Assembly: GCF_045635475.1 (NCBI RefSeq) | Contig: NZ_JBJGXI010000087.1 | Coordinates: 1 to 5,846 of the forward strand | DNA length: 5,846 nucleotides | Direction of reading: 5' to 3' | From: JBJGXI01 sp045635475 | GTDB lineage: Bacteria; Bacillota; Bacilli; Bacillales; Amphibacillaceae | In this document: one piece after another, positions 5,834 to 5,846 of the stretch | Layout: each line of letters begins with the position of its first letter | Position numbering within the stretch: the stretch's first letter is position 1 | Translations under genes and position numbers: made by a program | The notes under the pieces: model-generated | Told to the model about the DNA's origin: nothing | Database searches by the model: none | What the model saw: the letters and a program-made list of their open reading frames with translations, nothing else

Positions 5834-5846
5834 AATTTAATACAGA

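Noticed and set aside
1..5846. CRISPR array, tRNA, rRNA, transposase or phage gene
   Set aside because: I saw no regularly spaced direct repeats, no tRNA cloverleaf, no rRNA-like segments and no transposase or integrase motifs.

Overview
The window is low-GC DNA with strong AAGGAGG-type ribosome binding sites, an S-box (SAM-I) riboswitch, UUCG-loop and other intrinsic terminators, and a small protein resembling gamma-type spore proteins. Together these point to a spore-forming member of the Bacillaceae (Firmicutes), perhaps of the Oceanobacillus/Virgibacillus kind. The genus is inferred from general resemblance and was not checked by any search.

Layout from left to right. (1) 46-2126, minus strand: a complete sulfur-metabolism unit. 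A consensus promoter (TTGACG-17-TATAAT) drives a SAM-I riboswitch, followed by its attenuator terminator, an ideal RBS, and a metY-type O-acetylhomoserine sulfhydrylase gene. The enzyme carries an extra C-terminal CoA-binding-like (Rossmann) domain. A terminator hairpin includes the stop codon. (2) 2163-2774, plus strand: a divergently transcribed small heat-shock protein (Hsp20/alpha-crystallin) gene, ending in a strong hairpin. (3) 2788-3717, minus strand: a RarD-type EamA/DMT membrane transporter, convergent with hsp20 and separated from it by the shared hairpin. (4) 3718-4050: an intergenic stretch holding a roughly 200-bp, highly structured element (about 3804-4004) that looks like a dispersed Bacillaceae repeat, followed by the terminator of the next minus-strand gene. 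(5) 4051-4239, minus strand: a 62-residue protein with gamma-SASP-like motifs. (6) 4391-5833, plus strand: a full-length cardiolipin synthase (two N-terminal membrane segments, two HKD motifs).

The genes form no single pathway. Each appears to be its own transcription unit. The best-resolved regulatory logic is at metY: when SAM is abundant the aptamer holds its P1 helix and the terminator forms, and when SAM is scarce the 3' strand of P1 pairs with the 5' arm of the terminator and transcription continues into metY. I found no clear sign of a new defence or mobile system. The least explained parts are the MetY-CoA-binding fusion, the structured intergenic repeat and the small spore-protein-like gene.
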